DNA of 64,000 nucleotides from Mycobacterium sp. UM_WGJ. GTDB taxonomy: Bacteria; Actinomycetota; Actinomycetes; Mycobacteriales; Mycobacteriaceae. Positions 9,525 through 18,742 of this stretch are shown here, piece after piece (the stretch's first letter is position 1; the number at the start of each line of letters is the position of its first letter). The notes under the pieces were generated by a model. It was not told the origin of the DNA and made no database searches. It was given only the letters and a program-made list of their open reading frames with translations. The stretch is from the NCBI RefSeq assembly GCF_000455125.1, contig NZ_AUWR01000071.1:22468-86467 (forward strand), written 5' to 3'. The position numbers and the translations under genes were made by a program.

Positions 9525-10250
9525 ATGAACAGCGATACCGAGCTCGGCGGCGCACCACCGGCAAGTCCTCCCGAGCCGTGGGAGATCGGTCGTCCGCAGC
9601 CGGTGGTGCAGCAACTGGTGGCGTGCGGAGCGCTGCGCGGGGAAGTCCTCGACCCCGGAACCGGCTCGGGTCATCACGCGATTCACTATGCAGCCCATGG
9701 CTATTCGACCACGGGGCTCGACCATTCTCCGGCTGCTATCGCGGTCGCGCAGCGTAACGCGGCCCAAGCCGGTGTGACGGTGAACTTCCAGGTGGCCGAC
9801 GCGGTCGACCTCGACGGGTTCGACGACCGGTTCGACACCGTGGTCGACAGCGCGTTCTACCACCTGTTCCAGGACGACGAAGAAGCTCAGTTGCGCTACG
9901 CGCGCAACCTGCACCGAGCGACCAGGCCTCAAGCCCGGTTGTTCATGTTCGAAGCCGGCCGCCACAACGTCAACGGCTGGCAGTTGGACGGGCTGTCGCC
10001 CGAGCGCTTCGGCCCGCTGCTCGAATCCGCCGGGTGGCGTATCGAGCACGTCGGCACCACGACCTATCAAGGGACTTTCGAACCCACTGCCTTCACCGAC
10101 ATGATCGCGGTGATGGAGGCGATGGGTCGCGAGGACCTGGTGGCAGGTGTCCGCGCGCTGGCCGAGCGGTTCGCCTACCTGCAACCGCTGCTGGTGGACA
10201 ACCTGGTGCATATGCCGTTCTGGGCGGTCACCGCCACCCGGATCGATTAG
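9525..10250 (+). CDS. Class I SAM-dependent methyltransferase
   Basis: A 241-residue methyltransferase. Motif I is LDPGTGSGHHAIHYA, an unusual DPGTGSG in place of D-x-GxGxG. The acidic end of strand 2 is TTGLDHSPAAI, and motif IV is FDTVVDSAFYHLF. The arrangement resembles small-molecule (thiopurine/halide-type or Methyltransf_25) enzymes. The acceptor is unknown. I took the ATG at 9525, but a GTG at 9480 would add 15 residues. The stop lies 16 bp before the SRAP gene, so the two may be cotranscribed. Confidence 0.85.
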   Translation: MNSDTELGGAPPASPPEPWEIGRPQPVVQQLVACGALRGEVLDPGTGSGHHAIHYAAHGYSTTGLDHSPAAIAVAQRNAAQAGVTVNFQVADAVDLDGFDDRFDTVVDSAFYHLFQDDEEAQLRYARNLHRATRPQARLFMFEAGRHNVNGWQLDGLSPERFGPLLESAGWRIEHVGTTTYQGTFEPTAFTDMIAVMEAMGREDLVAGVRALAERFAYLQPLLVDNLVHMPFWAVTATRID

Positions 10251-10266
10251 CTGTCACCATGGAGCT

Positions 10267-11073
10267 ATGTGCGGGCGTTTCGCGGTAACCATCGATCCGG
10301 CGTTGCTGGCTACGCGTATCGATGCGATCAACGAGATGCCGGTCGGCGTCGACGCCGGTCCGAACTACAACGTGGCCCCCACCGACGGCATCGCGACCCT
10401 GGTCAGCCGGCACACCCAGGCGCCGCATGAACCCGGTGGTTCAGCGAGGTTCGACGTAGGAGAGGCGAAGCTGGGACCGCCGCATGAACCCGGTGACCAA
10501 CCGACTCGACGGCTCCGGCGGATGCGCTGGGGACTGGTGCCGCCGTGGACCAAGGCCGGCCCGAACGGGGCGCCGGCCCCGGGCGGCCCATTGTTGATCA
10601 ATGCCCGTGCCGACAAGCTCACCACCTCACCGGCGTTCTCCGCGTCCGCGCAGCGGCGGCGCTGCCTGGTGCCGATGGACGGCTATTACGAATGGCGCGC
10701 AGAGCCCCAAGGTCGCAAGAAACCGTTCTATATCCACGGTGACGGCGCGATGCTGTACGCGGCCGGTCTGTGGTCGGTCTGGCGCCCCGATCGGCTGTCC
10801 GACGCGTTGCTCAGCGTCGTAATCATCACCACCGCGGCCGTCGGGGAACTGGCCGGCATTCACGACCGGATGCCGTTACTGCTGGCCGAAAACCATTGGG
10901 AAGCTTGGCTGGATCCCGACGCTGCGATCGACACCGCGTTGCTGGCCCGCCCGCCGGACGTGGCCGGGATCGCGGTGCGTGAGGTCTCGACCTTGGTCAA
11001 CAGCGTGCGCAACAACTCGCCCGAGCTGATCGCACCGGTCGAGCCGCAACCCGAGCAGGCCTACCTGCTTTAA
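10267..11073 (+). CDS. SOS response-associated peptidase family protein (SRAP; YedK/HMCES)
   Basis: Ortholog of Rv3226c, 268 residues. SRAP proteins crosslink to abasic sites in single-stranded DNA through the N-terminal Cys exposed after Met removal. The start MCGRFAV places Cys2 correctly, so ATG 10267 is secure. Other conserved parts are [16 protein letters not shown], the INARADK segment, [11 protein letters not shown], and HDRMPLLL with the catalytic His. Between SRH and the [10 protein letters not shown] segment it contains about 24 extra residues ([17 protein letters not shown] and following), encoded by a 57-bp repeat element also found in adnA. The stop overlaps the convergent PPE gene by 3 bases. 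Confidence 0.93.
   Translation: MCGRFAVTIDPALLATRIDAINEMPVGVDAGPNYNVAPTDGIATLVSRHTQAPHEPGGSARFDVGEAKLGPPHEPGDQPTRRLRRMRWGLVPPWTKAGPNGAPAPGGPLLINARADKLTTSPAFSASAQRRRCLVPMDGYYEWRAEPQGRKKPFYIHGDGAMLYAAGLWSVWRPDRLSDALLSVVIITTAAVGELAGIHDRMPLLLAENHWEAWLDPDAAIDTALLARPPDVAGIAVREVSTLVNSVRNNSPELIAPVEPQPEQAYLL
10423..10496. repeat. In-frame 57-bp repeat element, copy 1 (inside SRAP gene)
   Basis: A 57-bp unit begins CCGCATGAACCCGGTGG at 10423, and its first 16 bases recur at 10480 (CCGCATGAACCCGGTG). The period is exactly 57 bp, or 19 codons. It contains the inverted repeat TGAACC-CGGT-GGTTCA. By hand alignment it matches the unit in adnA at about 48 of 57 positions, with the same reading frame. Confidence 0.85.
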
Positions 11074-12344
11074 CGCCCGACCAGACTCCGTTTCTCCAGC
11101 GCGTACTCCTCGGCCGTGAGAATCCCGGCGTTGCGCAGTTCGGCCAGCTCGCGCAGCTCGATGTCGGCGCCCATCAACAGAGCGAACGCCGAGGACGCGG
11201 GCAACTCCGGCAGCTGGTTGGGCCGCGATACCGGCGGCGGGGTGACGGTACCGGCGGTCGGGATGCGGTGCCCCTGGGTGGCGCCGGCCCCGGCTCGCCC
11301 GGCCACGCCGGCTGCGGCCATCCCTGCCGCTGGGATCACCGTCTCACCGGCGGCCACGGCCGGGACAGCGGAGGTGGCGGCGGCCGTACCGGCGGACGCC
11401 AGCGACATACCTATCTGCGGCGCCACCGCCGCCGGTGCGGCCGCCGCCCAGGCCAGCGGCACCGACAGCCCGCTGATCGAGGTCGCCGAGGCCAGATTGG
11501 CCGAGACCGGCAGCGCACCGGCCATCGCAGCACGCAGCAATTCCTGGCCCACCTCGGCGGCGCCCATCGCATCGATCAAGAACGTCCCAAGCGCGTCGAC
11601 GCCGAACGTGCCCATCGAGTCGACAACCAGCTCGACACCGGCGATGCCGACCTCGATTGCGGGCTCGCTGATCAAGATTGCGTCTGCACCAATGGCCTCA
11701 GCCAGGGCGGACGAGGACTCCAGCGCATGGGTCAAAGTGGTGATGACGCCCTCGCCGTGGCCCTCCGAGCTGGTAGCGGCCGCCTGCATGACGGCCGCTG
11801 ACTGAGCCGATGTAGCGGCGGAGTTGGTGGTGCGCGGCGGCTGCCTGAACGGGCTCAGCCGGCCGGCGGCGGCGGCACCGGCGGCATAGCCGTACATGGC
11901 GGTGGCATCCTGGGCCCACATCTCGTAGTAGTGGGCCTCGGTGGTCGCGATAGCGGGTGTGTTCTGGCCCAGGAAGTTGGTCGCGACCAAAGTCATCAGC
12001 AGGCTGCGGTTGGCCGCGACGACCGGCGGCGGCACCGTCATGGCGAAAGCTGACTCGTAGGCGGCGGTGGCGGCGCGGGCCGCGATGGCGGTCTCCTCGG
12101 CCTGGATCGCGGCGGTGTGCAGCCATTGGGCGTACGGTGCTGCGGCGGCGGCCATGGCCCGCGCGCTGGGGCCGGCCCAACCGGAGCCCAGTTCGGTGAG
12201 CACCGAGGCGTAGGCGAGTCCGGCGCTGTGTAGCTCAGCGCCCAGCGCATCCCAGGATGACGCCGCGGCGAGCATGGGGCCGGCGCCCGCGCCGGAATAC
12301 ATCCGGAGGGAGTTGACCTCCGGTGGCAGCAATGCGAAATCCAT
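11070..12344 (-). CDS. PPE-SVP protein with C-terminal SHOCT-like domain (second of pair)
   Basis: A 424-residue protein. The N-terminal PPE domain ([18 protein letters not shown]) is followed by an Ala-rich middle, an SVP-type motif GLSVPLAW, and a tail that does not belong to the PPE family. The last 30 residues ([19 protein letters not shown] and following) match the SHOCT pattern: amphipathic helix, D/NAGILT turn, EE-Y/F, K-x2-L. SHOCT domains are short C-terminal modules proposed to mediate oligomerisation. The gene starts 5 bp after the first PPE stop, and no PE gene is adjacent. The stop overlaps the SRAP gene. Confidence 0.92.
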   Translation of the reverse strand: MDFALLPPEVNSLRMYSGAGAGPMLAAASSWDALGAELHSAGLAYASVLTELGSGWAGPSARAMAAAAAPYAQWLHTAAIQAEETAIAARAATAAYESAFAMTVPPPVVAANRSLLMTLVATNFLGQNTPAIATTEAHYYEMWAQDATAMYGYAAGAAAAGRLSPFRQPPRTTNSAATSAQSAAVMQAAATSSEGHGEGVITTLTHALESSSALAEAIGADAILISEPAIEVGIAGVELVVDSMGTFGVDALGTFLIDAMGAAEVGQELLRAAMAGALPVSANLASATSISGLSVPLAWAAAAPAAVAPQIGMSLASAGTAAATSAVPAVAAGETVIPAAGMAAAGVAGRAGAGATQGHRIPTAGTVTPPPVSRPNQLPELPASSAFALLMGADIELRELAELRNAGILTAEEYALEKRSLVGR

Positions 12345-12349
12345 GGGGG

Positions 12350-13690
12350 CTACCGGCCGAGAAGGCGCTGCTTTTCCCGGGTGAACTCTTCTTCGGTGAG
12401 GATCCCGGCATCGCGCAGATCGGCCAGTTCCCGCAGCTCACCGGAGATCCGGGTGATGGGGCCGTGCAATGGACGTACCGGCGGTTTCTTCGGCTTCTCG
12501 GTTTGGTCGCGCTGTTTGACCATGGCGCGCGGTGCCCGTTTGGGGGCGGCTTTCGGGTTCGGGGTGGCGGTGCGACCCCGCCCGAGGCCCGCGGTGGCCC
12601 GGCCGGCCAACCCGGCGGCGCCGATGGCGGCCAGCGGCAGCGCGGAGGCCCCGGCCGCGGCGGCGGGCACTGCAGCTTGCCCGGCGTTGGGCAATGCGGC
12701 GCTGAACTGCTGGATCACGGTGGTCGTCGGCGCCGCGGTGGCCCAGGCCTGCGGCACCGACAGACCGCTGAGCGTGGCCGCTTCACCCATCTCGGCGCTC
12801 ACCGGAGTGAGCGCGCCGGTCAGAGCCATCTCCGGCAGCAGTTCACTCTCGATCTCGCCGACGCCGATCAGGTCGATCCCGAAGGTGCCGGCCGCGTCCA
12901 CGCCGAAGGTACCGGCCGAGTCGATGACGAAAGTGCCGAACAGGCTGGAGGCCAATGCCAGGTAGGACGCCGCCAGCCCGGGCTCCATTGCCGCCGCTGA
13001 ACCGATGGAACTCGTCAGCGTCGCATTGGATCCCGCTGCCGCCGATCCTGGCGCGCCGAGACCCTGCAGTGCCTGGGTGATCGCCGCAGCCGCGGAATCG
13101 GCGTGGCCGCCTGCCGCGGTGGCTGTGGCCTGGCCTACCGCTCCGGCCTGATTCGCCGTGCCGGTGGGATTGGTGGTGCGCGGGGGCTCGGTGAACGGAA
13201 CCAGCCTGGTGGCGGCAGCGGAGCTGGTGGCATAGCCGTACATGGCGGTGGCGTCCTGGGCCCACATCTCGTAGTACTGGGCGTCGGTGGCCGCGATGGC
13301 GGCCGTGTTCTGACCCAGATAGTTGGTGGCGAGCAGCGACATCATCTGAGTGCGGTTGGCGGTGACCGCCGGGGGAGGCACGGTCATCGCGAACGCCGCA
13401 TCGTAGGCGGCGGCCGCCGTGCGGGCCGACGAAGCGGTGTGTTCGGCCTGGGCGGCGGTGGCATGCATCCACTGGGCGTACGGTGCCGCGGCGGCGGCCA
13501 TCGCGGCGGCGCTGGGGCCGGCCCAGCCGGCGGACAGCTCATCGATCATCGAGTCGCAGGCCAGTCCCGCGCTGTTCAGTTCGGCGGCCAGGGCGCTCCA
13601 GGCGGCGGCAGCGGCCAGCAATGGCTGTGCTCCTGCCCCCGAATACATCCGGCTCGAGTTGACCTCTGGTGGCAGAATCGCGAAATCCAT
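12350..13690 (-). CDS. PPE-SVP protein with C-terminal SHOCT-like domain (first of pair)
   Basis: A 446-residue paralog of the next gene. It has the PPE domain ([18 protein letters not shown]), the SVP motif GLSVPQAW, then a basic Pro/Lys-rich linker ([17 protein letters not shown]), and finally the SHOCT-like tail [19 protein letters not shown]. The basic linker is unusual for an exported PPE protein. The ATG at 13690 has no good Shine-Dalgarno of its own. A nine-codon leader ORF with a strong one ends 2 bases upstream, so translation is probably coupled. No PE partner is adjacent. Confidence 0.92.
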   Translation of the reverse strand: MDFAILPPEVNSSRMYSGAGAQPLLAAAAAWSALAAELNSAGLACDSMIDELSAGWAGPSAAAMAAAAAPYAQWMHATAAQAEHTASSARTAAAAYDAAFAMTVPPPAVTANRTQMMSLLATNYLGQNTAAIAATDAQYYEMWAQDATAMYGYATSSAAATRLVPFTEPPRTTNPTGTANQAGAVGQATATAAGGHADSAAAAITQALQGLGAPGSAAAGSNATLTSSIGSAAAMEPGLAASYLALASSLFGTFVIDSAGTFGVDAAGTFGIDLIGVGEIESELLPEMALTGALTPVSAEMGEAATLSGLSVPQAWATAAPTTTVIQQFSAALPNAGQAAVPAAAAGASALPLAAIGAAGLAGRATAGLGRGRTATPNPKAAPKRAPRAMVKQRDQTEKPKKPPVRPLHGPITRISGELRELADLRDAGILTEEEFTREKQRLLGR

Positions 13691-13692
13691 TG

Positions 13693-13722
13693 TCAGATAG
13701 GCCTGTTATTAGTAGGCGTCAT
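13693..13722 (-). CDS. Nine-codon leader ORF upstream of the PPE-SHOCT pair
   Basis: On the minus strand, an ATG at 13722-13720 follows the strong ribosome binding site CAGGAGG. It encodes MTPTNNRPI and stops at TGA 13695-13693, two bases before the PPE start codon (TGA-CA-ATG). It is out of frame with the PPE gene. The arrangement suits ribosome hand-over (stop-restart) or a short regulatory leader. Alternatively it is simply a displaced ribosome binding site with a chance ATG. Confidence 0.55.
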   Translation of the reverse strand: MTPTNNRPI

Positions 13723-13891
13723 GGTGCCTCCTGAATTTCCCGGTTCGCGCCGGTGCGGCAGGCCACCGGGCGCACTCGGTCTCCGTGACCGTAAACAGTC
13801 AACTTGAAGTGAACCTGAAGAACGCGGCGGTGAGCGCAAGCCGCGCCGGTCGGGCCTCCCCATGACGGCGCGACGGTGTTATCAATGGACC

Positions 13892-14614
13892 ATGGCCGAT
13901 TCCCGGTCCGCCGACCGTCGCGGCGGTACCCCCTTCAGCGTGGGAACGCCGCGGGTTCTGGTGGTCGAGGACTCCGAGGCCATCCGCGAGATGGTCAGCG
14001 AGGCGCTGGCCGACGCCGGCTACCTCACCGACACCCAGCCCGACGGTCACGGTCTGGAGGAGGTGCTGGACGGATTCCGGCCGGACCTGGTGGTTCTCGA
14101 CGTCATGCTGCCGGGACGCGATGGCTTCGCGCTGATGGATGTGATCCTGCGCTGGGGCGAGGTGGGGGTGGTGTTGCTCACCGCGCGTGACGGCTTACCC
14201 GACCGGCTGCGCGGTCTTGACGGCGGCGCCGACGACTACGTGGTCAAGCCGTTCGAGTTGGCCGAGCTGGTGTCGCGGGTCGGTGCGGTGCTCCGTCGGC
14301 GGGGCCGGCTACCGGCTGCCGTGCAGTTCGGGGATCTGATGGTCGATGTCGACGCCGGGGTGGCCGCCCGCTCCGGCACCCCTCTGGGTCTGACCGCCAC
14401 CGAGCTGCGGGTGCTGGTCTACCTTGTCGAACAGCGCGGTCGTATCGTCAGCAGCGCGCAGATCCTTAACGCGGTATGGGGTTATGAGGCATACGACCCC
14501 AACCTGGTGCAGGTCCACATCAGTGGGTTGAGGCAGAAGCTCGAGGCGCACGGACCACGAATCCTGCATACCGTGCGTGGGATCGGCTACCGGCTGGAAC
14601 TTTCGGGTTCATGA
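13892..14614 (+). CDS. OmpR/PhoB-family response regulator
   Basis: A 240-residue DNA-binding response regulator. The receiver domain has the acidic pair at 26-27 (VVEDSEA), phospho-acceptor Asp70 (VVLDVMLPGRDG), Thr97 and Lys119 (DDYVVKPF). A winged helix (about 135-238) carries the TATELRVLVYL helix and the wing GIGYRLE. The ATG at 13892 gives a normal N-terminus, while an ATG at 13862 would add 10 residues. Its stop overlaps the next start as ATGA, so it forms one transcript with its kinase. It lies divergent from the PPE-SHOCT pair and could regulate it (inference from position only). Confidence 0.93.
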   Translation: MADSRSADRRGGTPFSVGTPRVLVVEDSEAIREMVSEALADAGYLTDTQPDGHGLEEVLDGFRPDLVVLDVMLPGRDGFALMDVILRWGEVGVVLLTARDGLPDRLRGLDGGADDYVVKPFELAELVSRVGAVLRRRGRLPAAVQFGDLMVDVDAGVAARSGTPLGLTATELRVLVYLVEQRGRIVSSAQILNAVWGYEAYDPNLVQVHISGLRQKLEAHGPRILHTVRGIGYRLELSGS

Positions 14615-16053
14615 CCGCCACTCCCTCGCTGCGGCGTCGCCTGACGCTGATGGTGCTGGCGTTGCTTGTCATGCTCATGCTGGCGATGGGGCTGGTGATC
14701 AATGCCAGTTTGACCGCGCTGGCGACCCGCAGCGTGCACGAACGACTGGCAGCGGCGACGGCTCGGGCGGATTCCCTCGTAGCACTGGGCATCTCGGCTG
14801 AACAGATGTCCGAACAACTCAACGGCGGCATCATCGCCGCACTCGTAGTCACCGCCGACGGCACCAGCTACGGTGACCCCGCGATCGAGCCCGACGCGAC
14901 CACCGGATCGAAGTTTCCGGCCCCGCCGCTTGAGCCCGACGACACCGCGACAGTCCTGGTGCATCCCCTGGCCAACGGCGACCGGGTGATCCTGGTCGCC
15001 GACACCACGGAGTCCGACGAGACGCTGCGCCGATTGCGGCGCTTGATGATCGAGGCCGGGCTGGGGACCTTGCTACTGGCATCGACCTTGTTGGCCGGAG
15101 CGAGTCGCGCGCTGCTGGCGCCGCTGGATCGTCTCACCGATCTCGCCCGCGACATCACCACGGGGGATCGGGGTCGGCGGCTGCGCCCAGACCGTCCCAG
15201 GACCGAACTGGGTCGGGCGGCAGAAGCTTTCGACGACATGCTCGACGAGCTGGAGAACTCCGAGAAGCGGGCTCAGAGCGCCGCGCAGGGGGCGCAGCGA
15301 GCCGAAGCGGCAGTGCGGCGTTTCCTCGCCGACGCTGCCCATGAGCTGCGCACCCCGATAGCGGGAATGCAGGCCGCTGCCGAGCAGATCGCCGGAAACG
15401 TCGGCGTGCATGTCGGCCAGTCCATCGGTGAGGACGCCATCGAGCCCGAGGTACTTCGCCAGCATCGTCGTGCCAGCCTGTTGTTGACCGAAGCGCGGCG
15501 GGCGACCCGGCTGGTCACCGACATGCTGGACCTGAGCTATATCGATGCCGGATTGCCGTTGGAGCTCAAAGACATCGATCTGGTCGGCATCATCGACACC
15601 CAGCTGGACCGGGCCGCGCTGCTTGCTCCGCAACTCCGGATCGGGCGGACCGGCCTGGACTCAGTGACCGCCGGGGTCGACCCCACGCGCGTCGCGCAGA
15701 TTCTGTCCAACCTGCTCGACAACGCGCGCCGTTACACACCGCCCGGTGGACAGATCAACGTCGACGTCGGCAAAGACAGCGGGGGTGTCGCGGTGGTCGT
15801 CACCGACACCGGCATAGGTGTGAGTGCCGAGGACGCCGAGCGGATCTTCGATCGGCTGGTGCGCCTGGACAGCGCCCGCGGGCGCGACCACGGCGGTGCG
15901 GGACTGGGCCTGCCGATCGCCCGGGCGCTGGCCGAGGCGCACGGGGGGACCCTGACGTGCGTTCCCCGAAACGGGGGCGCCTGCTTCAGACTGGTCATCC
16001 CGACGGGTTCCGGCGGGGCCGTGGTCAGCTCTGCACGTAGCCCGGCGGGTTGA
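14611..16053 (+). CDS. Membrane sensor histidine kinase
   Basis: A 480-residue partner of the preceding regulator, starting in its stop codon (ATGA). Transmembrane helices lie at about 11-33 and 150-168 and enclose an extracytoplasmic sensor of about 115 residues that is acidic and lacks cysteines. A HAMP linker follows (LLAPLDRLTDLARDI), then the dimerisation helix with phospho-acceptor His244 in FLADAAHELRTPI. The ATPase part has the N box (LLDNARRYTP), G1 box (VTDTGIGV) and G2 box (GAGLGLPIA). It ends within the convergent SDR gene, overlapping by 29 bp tail to tail. The stimulus is unknown. Confidence 0.93.
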   Translation: MTATPSLRRRLTLMVLALLVMLMLAMGLVINASLTALATRSVHERLAAATARADSLVALGISAEQMSEQLNGGIIAALVVTADGTSYGDPAIEPDATTGSKFPAPPLEPDDTATVLVHPLANGDRVILVADTTESDETLRRLRRLMIEAGLGTLLLASTLLAGASRALLAPLDRLTDLARDITTGDRGRRLRPDRPRTELGRAAEAFDDMLDELENSEKRAQSAAQGAQRAEAAVRRFLADAAHELRTPIAGMQAAAEQIAGNVGVHVGQSIGEDAIEPEVLRQHRRASLLLTEARRATRLVTDMLDLSYIDAGLPLELKDIDLVGIIDTQLDRAALLAPQLRIGRTGLDSVTAGVDPTRVAQILSNLLDNARRYTPPGGQINVDVGKDSGGVAVVVTDTGIGVSAEDAERIFDRLVRLDSARGRDHGGAGLGLPIARALAEAHGGTLTCVPRNGGACFRLVIPTGSGGAVVSSARSPAG

Positions 16054-16894
16054 CGGTGTCGACCCACAGGTCTACGCCCAGGTCGCTGCCGGGCACACAG
16101 TCATAGACCGACAGGTCGGTGACGCCGGAGTCCACCAGCACGTCCTCGCACAGCAAAGAGTTGCCGGTGTATTCGCGGGCCGGCTTGGTCACGATGGCGT
16201 ATGCGGCGTCGGCGTAGATCTCCGGGGTGCGAGAGCGTGCCATCGCCTCGTCTCCGCCGAGCAGGTTCTGTACCGCGGCGGTCGCGATCATGGTGCGCGG
16301 CCACAGCGTGTTGGAGGCGATCCCGTGCTGGCGCAGTTCCTCGGCCATCCCGAGGGCGCACAGCGTCATCCCGAACTTGGCCATCATGTAGGCGGTGGGC
16401 TTGAGCCATTGAGGCTCCAGCCGGATCGGCGGGGACAGCGTCAGGATGTGCGGGTTGTCGCGGCCGATCATGTGCGGGATGCAGGCCTGCGACACCGCGT
16501 AGGTGCCGCGCACCTCGATGCCGTTCATCAGGTCGAAGCGTTTCAGCGGCACTTCGAGGATCGAACCCAGGTTGATCGCCGAGGCATTGTTCACGCAGAT
16601 GTCGATGCCGCCGAACCGCTCGACGGTGGCGGCCACGGCCCCTGCCACGGAGTCCCCGTCACGGATGTCACCGACGATCGGCAGTGCCTGCCCGCCGGCC
16701 TCTTCGATTTCGGCGGCCGCGGTATAGATCGTGCCGTCGAGCTTCGGGTGCGGTTCGGCGGTCTTGGCGATCAGCGCGACGTTGGCGCCGTCGCGGGCGG
16801 CGCGCTTGGCGATCGCCAGGCCGATACCGCGGCTGGCGCCCGAGATGAACATGGTCTTGCCGGAGAGGGGTCCTGTGTTGGCCATGTTGGTCAC
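16025..16894 (-). CDS. Short-chain dehydrogenase/reductase (Rv3224-like)
   Basis: A 289-residue SDR oxidoreductase of the HSDL2-like branch. The cofactor motif SGASRGIG at 18-25 replaces the usual TGxxxGIG. NNAS is at 102-105, and the catalytic Ser154, Tyr169 and Lys173 lie in LSPP and YMMAK. The C-terminus ends in a Pro/Gly-rich tail as in Rv3224. Two in-frame ATGs (16894 and 16885) are both plausible. The substrate is not established, and the family mostly acts on acyl or steroid-type alcohols. Confidence 0.92.
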   Translation of the reverse strand: MTNMANTGPLSGKTMFISGASRGIGLAIAKRAARDGANVALIAKTAEPHPKLDGTIYTAAAEIEEAGGQALPIVGDIRDGDSVAGAVAATVERFGGIDICVNNASAINLGSILEVPLKRFDLMNGIEVRGTYAVSQACIPHMIGRDNPHILTLSPPIRLEPQWLKPTAYMMAKFGMTLCALGMAEELRQHGIASNTLWPRTMIATAAVQNLLGGDEAMARSRTPEIYADAAYAIVTKPAREYTGNSLLCEDVLVDSGVTDLSVYDCVPGSDLGVDLWVDTVNPPGYVQS

Positions 16895-17036
16895 CCTATG
16901 CCGCCGATGACCTCGCTCATCGCCGGATGGCCGGGGTCGCCAGGGCGGGGGATCGTCGGGGCGGTCCGACGCTTCGCGCCGAAATCGGGCGGGTCGACTC
17001 CCGGGAAGGATTGATAAAAGCAGTATATTAATGAGC

Positions 17037-17052
17037 GAAATACAAGTATTTC
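17037..17052. promoter_or_regulatory. Candidate operator upstream of pcaD
   Basis: A perfect 7-bp inverted repeat, GAAATAC-aa-GTATTTC, in an AT-rich island (17016-17085) that stands out from the surrounding GC-rich DNA. A second imperfect palindrome, CAGAATATCAATACTG, begins directly after it. The island also holds a 16-codon ATG frame (17031-17081) with no ribosome binding site, which I do not call as a gene. It probably holds the promoter and operator of the pcaD operon. Confidence 0.5.
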
Positions 17053-17085
17053 AGAATATCAATACTGGTCATTACTGTTGAAAAC

Positions 17086-17151
17086 GTGACCATTTCCGTC
17101 GATATCGGGCCCGAGCGCGACCCGGCCGCCGTCTTCGAGGCCGGGCGATGA
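17086..17151 (+). CDS. Short ORF overlapping the pcaD start (leader or gene remnant)
   Basis: A 21-codon frame starting at GTG 17086 (MTISVDIGPERDPAAVFEAG), with its TGA overlapping the pcaD ATG as ATGA. The coding style is normal. The sequence reads like the first residues of a larger protein, possibly SRPBCC-type, cut off after 20 codons. It may be a translational leader or a deletion scar. Confidence 0.35.
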   Translation: MTISVDIGPERDPAAVFEAGR

Positions 17152-17918
17152 GCGCCGTCGCGGTGCACACGGTGATCACCGGTCGCGAAGGCGGTCCGGT
17201 CCTGCTGCTGTCCAACTCGCTGGGATCGACCCACCGGATGTGGGACGCCCAGATCGGCGCGCTGCAGGACCGGTTCCAGGTGGTGCGCTACGACACTCGT
17301 GGGCACGGCCAATCCCCGGTCCCGGACGGGCCGTACACCATCGACGACCTGGCCGACGACGTGATCGCACTGCTTGACCGGCTCGGTGTGGAGCGGGCAC
17401 ACCTGGTCGGACTGTCGCTGGGCGGGATGACCGCGATGCGGGTCGCGGCCCGCAACCCCGAGCGGGTCGACCGGCTGGCCGTGCTGTGCACGGCCGCGCA
17501 CCTGCCACCGGCCACCGCCTGGCAGGAACGGGCCGCGACGGTCCGCGCCCGCGGTGCCGGCGCGGTCGCCGCCGCGGTGGTACAGCGGTGGTTCACCCCG
17601 CAATACCTTGCGGCGCACCCCGACGTCCGTGCCGAGGGCGAAGCCATGGTCGCCGCGACACCCGCGCAGGGCTACGCCGGCTGCTGCGAGGCGATCGCCG
17701 GCCTGGACGTCCGCGGCGACCTGGCCGTCATCACCGCCCCGACCCTGGCCGTCGCCGGCGCTGACGACCCCGCCACCCCGCCGGCCAAGCTTGAAGAGAT
17801 CGCGGCCGGCGTCAAAAACGGTCGGCTGCTGGTCGTTTCGCACGCCGCTCACCTGGCCAACGCCGAACAACCCGAGATCATCACGCCAGCCCTCATTGAA
17901 CACCTGGAGCGCCCATGA
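17148..17918 (+). CDS. pcaD: 3-oxoadipate enol-lactonase (alpha/beta hydrolase)
   Basis: This enzyme hydrolyses beta-ketoadipate enol-lactone to beta-ketoadipate, the step where the catechol and protocatechuate branches have merged. It has 256 residues, right for PcaD. Seen: the LLLSNSLGSTHRMWD oxyanion region, VRYDTRGHGQS, the nucleophile elbow GLSLGG with Ser90, an Asp near 206 (AGADDPATP) and His235 (SHAAHLA). The next gene starts inside its 3' end (ATGAGCCTG at 17915), so it is cotranscribed with the CoA-transferase genes that would use its product. Confidence 0.85.
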   Translation: MSAVAVHTVITGREGGPVLLLSNSLGSTHRMWDAQIGALQDRFQVVRYDTRGHGQSPVPDGPYTIDDLADDVIALLDRLGVERAHLVGLSLGGMTAMRVAARNPERVDRLAVLCTAAHLPPATAWQERAATVRARGAGAVAAAVVQRWFTPQYLAAHPDVRAEGEAMVAATPAQGYAGCCEAIAGLDVRGDLAVITAPTLAVAGADDPATPPAKLEEIAAGVKNGRLLVVSHAAHLANAEQPEIITPALIEHLERP

Positions 17919-18742
17919 GCCTGAACAAAGTGGTCGAATCTGCGGCCGCGGCGGTCGCCGACATACCCGACAGTGCGAGTCTGGCCGTCGGCGGCTTCGG
18001 GCTGGCCGGCATCCCGTGGTTTCTCATCGAGGCCCTCCTTGAACAGGGCGCCACCGACCTGACCATCGTGTCCAACAACTGCGGGGTCGACGGTGCCGGG
18101 CTGGGCCTGTTGCTCGACGCGCGCCGGATCAGCCGGGTCATCGCCTCCTACGTCGGGGAGAACAAGGAATTCGCCCGCCAGTACCTGTCCGGTGAACTGA
18201 CCGTCGAGCTCACCCCGCAGGGCACCCTGGCCGAAAGGATGCGCGCCGGGGGCAGCGGCATCGGCGCCTTCTTCACCCCCACCGGGGTCGGCACCGCCGT
18301 CGCCGACGGGGGACTGCCCTGGCGGTATCACCCCGACGGCAGCATCGCCATCGCCTCACCGCCCAAAGAGGTACGCAACTTCCGCGGCACCGACATGGTG
18401 CTCGAGGAGGGCATCACCACCGACTATGCGCTGGTGCGCGCCGCGGTCGCCGATAAGGCTGGCAACTGTCAATTCCACGCCGCGGCACGCAATTTCAACC
18501 CCCCGGCAGCCATGTCTGGACGGACCACCATCGTCGAAGCCGAGCGGGTCGTCGAGGTCGGGGAACTGCACCCCGACGCGGTTCACCTGCCCGGGATCTT
18601 CGTCAAGCGAATCCTGGCACTGACTCCGGAGCAGGCCGCGCGCAAGGACATCGAGAAGCGCACCACCCGGCCGATGACGGCGCGGGCGAGCCACGAGGCC
18701 GCCCGGGAGGCGGGCAATCAAGAGCAGGAGGCGACACGATGA
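17915..18742 (+). CDS. 3-oxoacid/3-oxoadipate CoA-transferase subunit A
   Basis: The alpha subunit of a heteromeric family I CoA-transferase, which moves CoA from succinyl-CoA to a 3-oxoacid. It has 275 residues and the CoA-binding glycine motif [10 protein letters not shown] near residue 25, then [22 protein letters not shown] and [19 protein letters not shown]. Its place after pcaD argues for 3-oxoadipate (PcaI), but sequence alone cannot exclude acetoacetate (ScoA). The tail is about 20 residues longer than usual and very charged. It overlaps subunit B by 4 bp. Confidence 0.85.
   Translation: MSLNKVVESAAAAVADIPDSASLAVGGFGLAGIPWFLIEALLEQGATDLTIVSNNCGVDGAGLGLLLDARRISRVIASYVGENKEFARQYLSGELTVELTPQGTLAERMRAGGSGIGAFFTPTGVGTAVADGGLPWRYHPDGSIAIASPPKEVRNFRGTDMVLEEGITTDYALVRAAVADKAGNCQFHAAARNFNPPAAMSGRTTIVEAERVVEVGELHPDAVHLPGIFVKRILALTPEQAARKDIEKRTTRPMTARASHEAAREAGNQEQEATR

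Noticed and set aside
17031-17081. 16-codon ATG frame (MSEIQVFQNINTGHYC) before pcaD
   Set aside because: No ribosome binding site, overlaps the palindromic operator, and the composition follows the AT-rich island.
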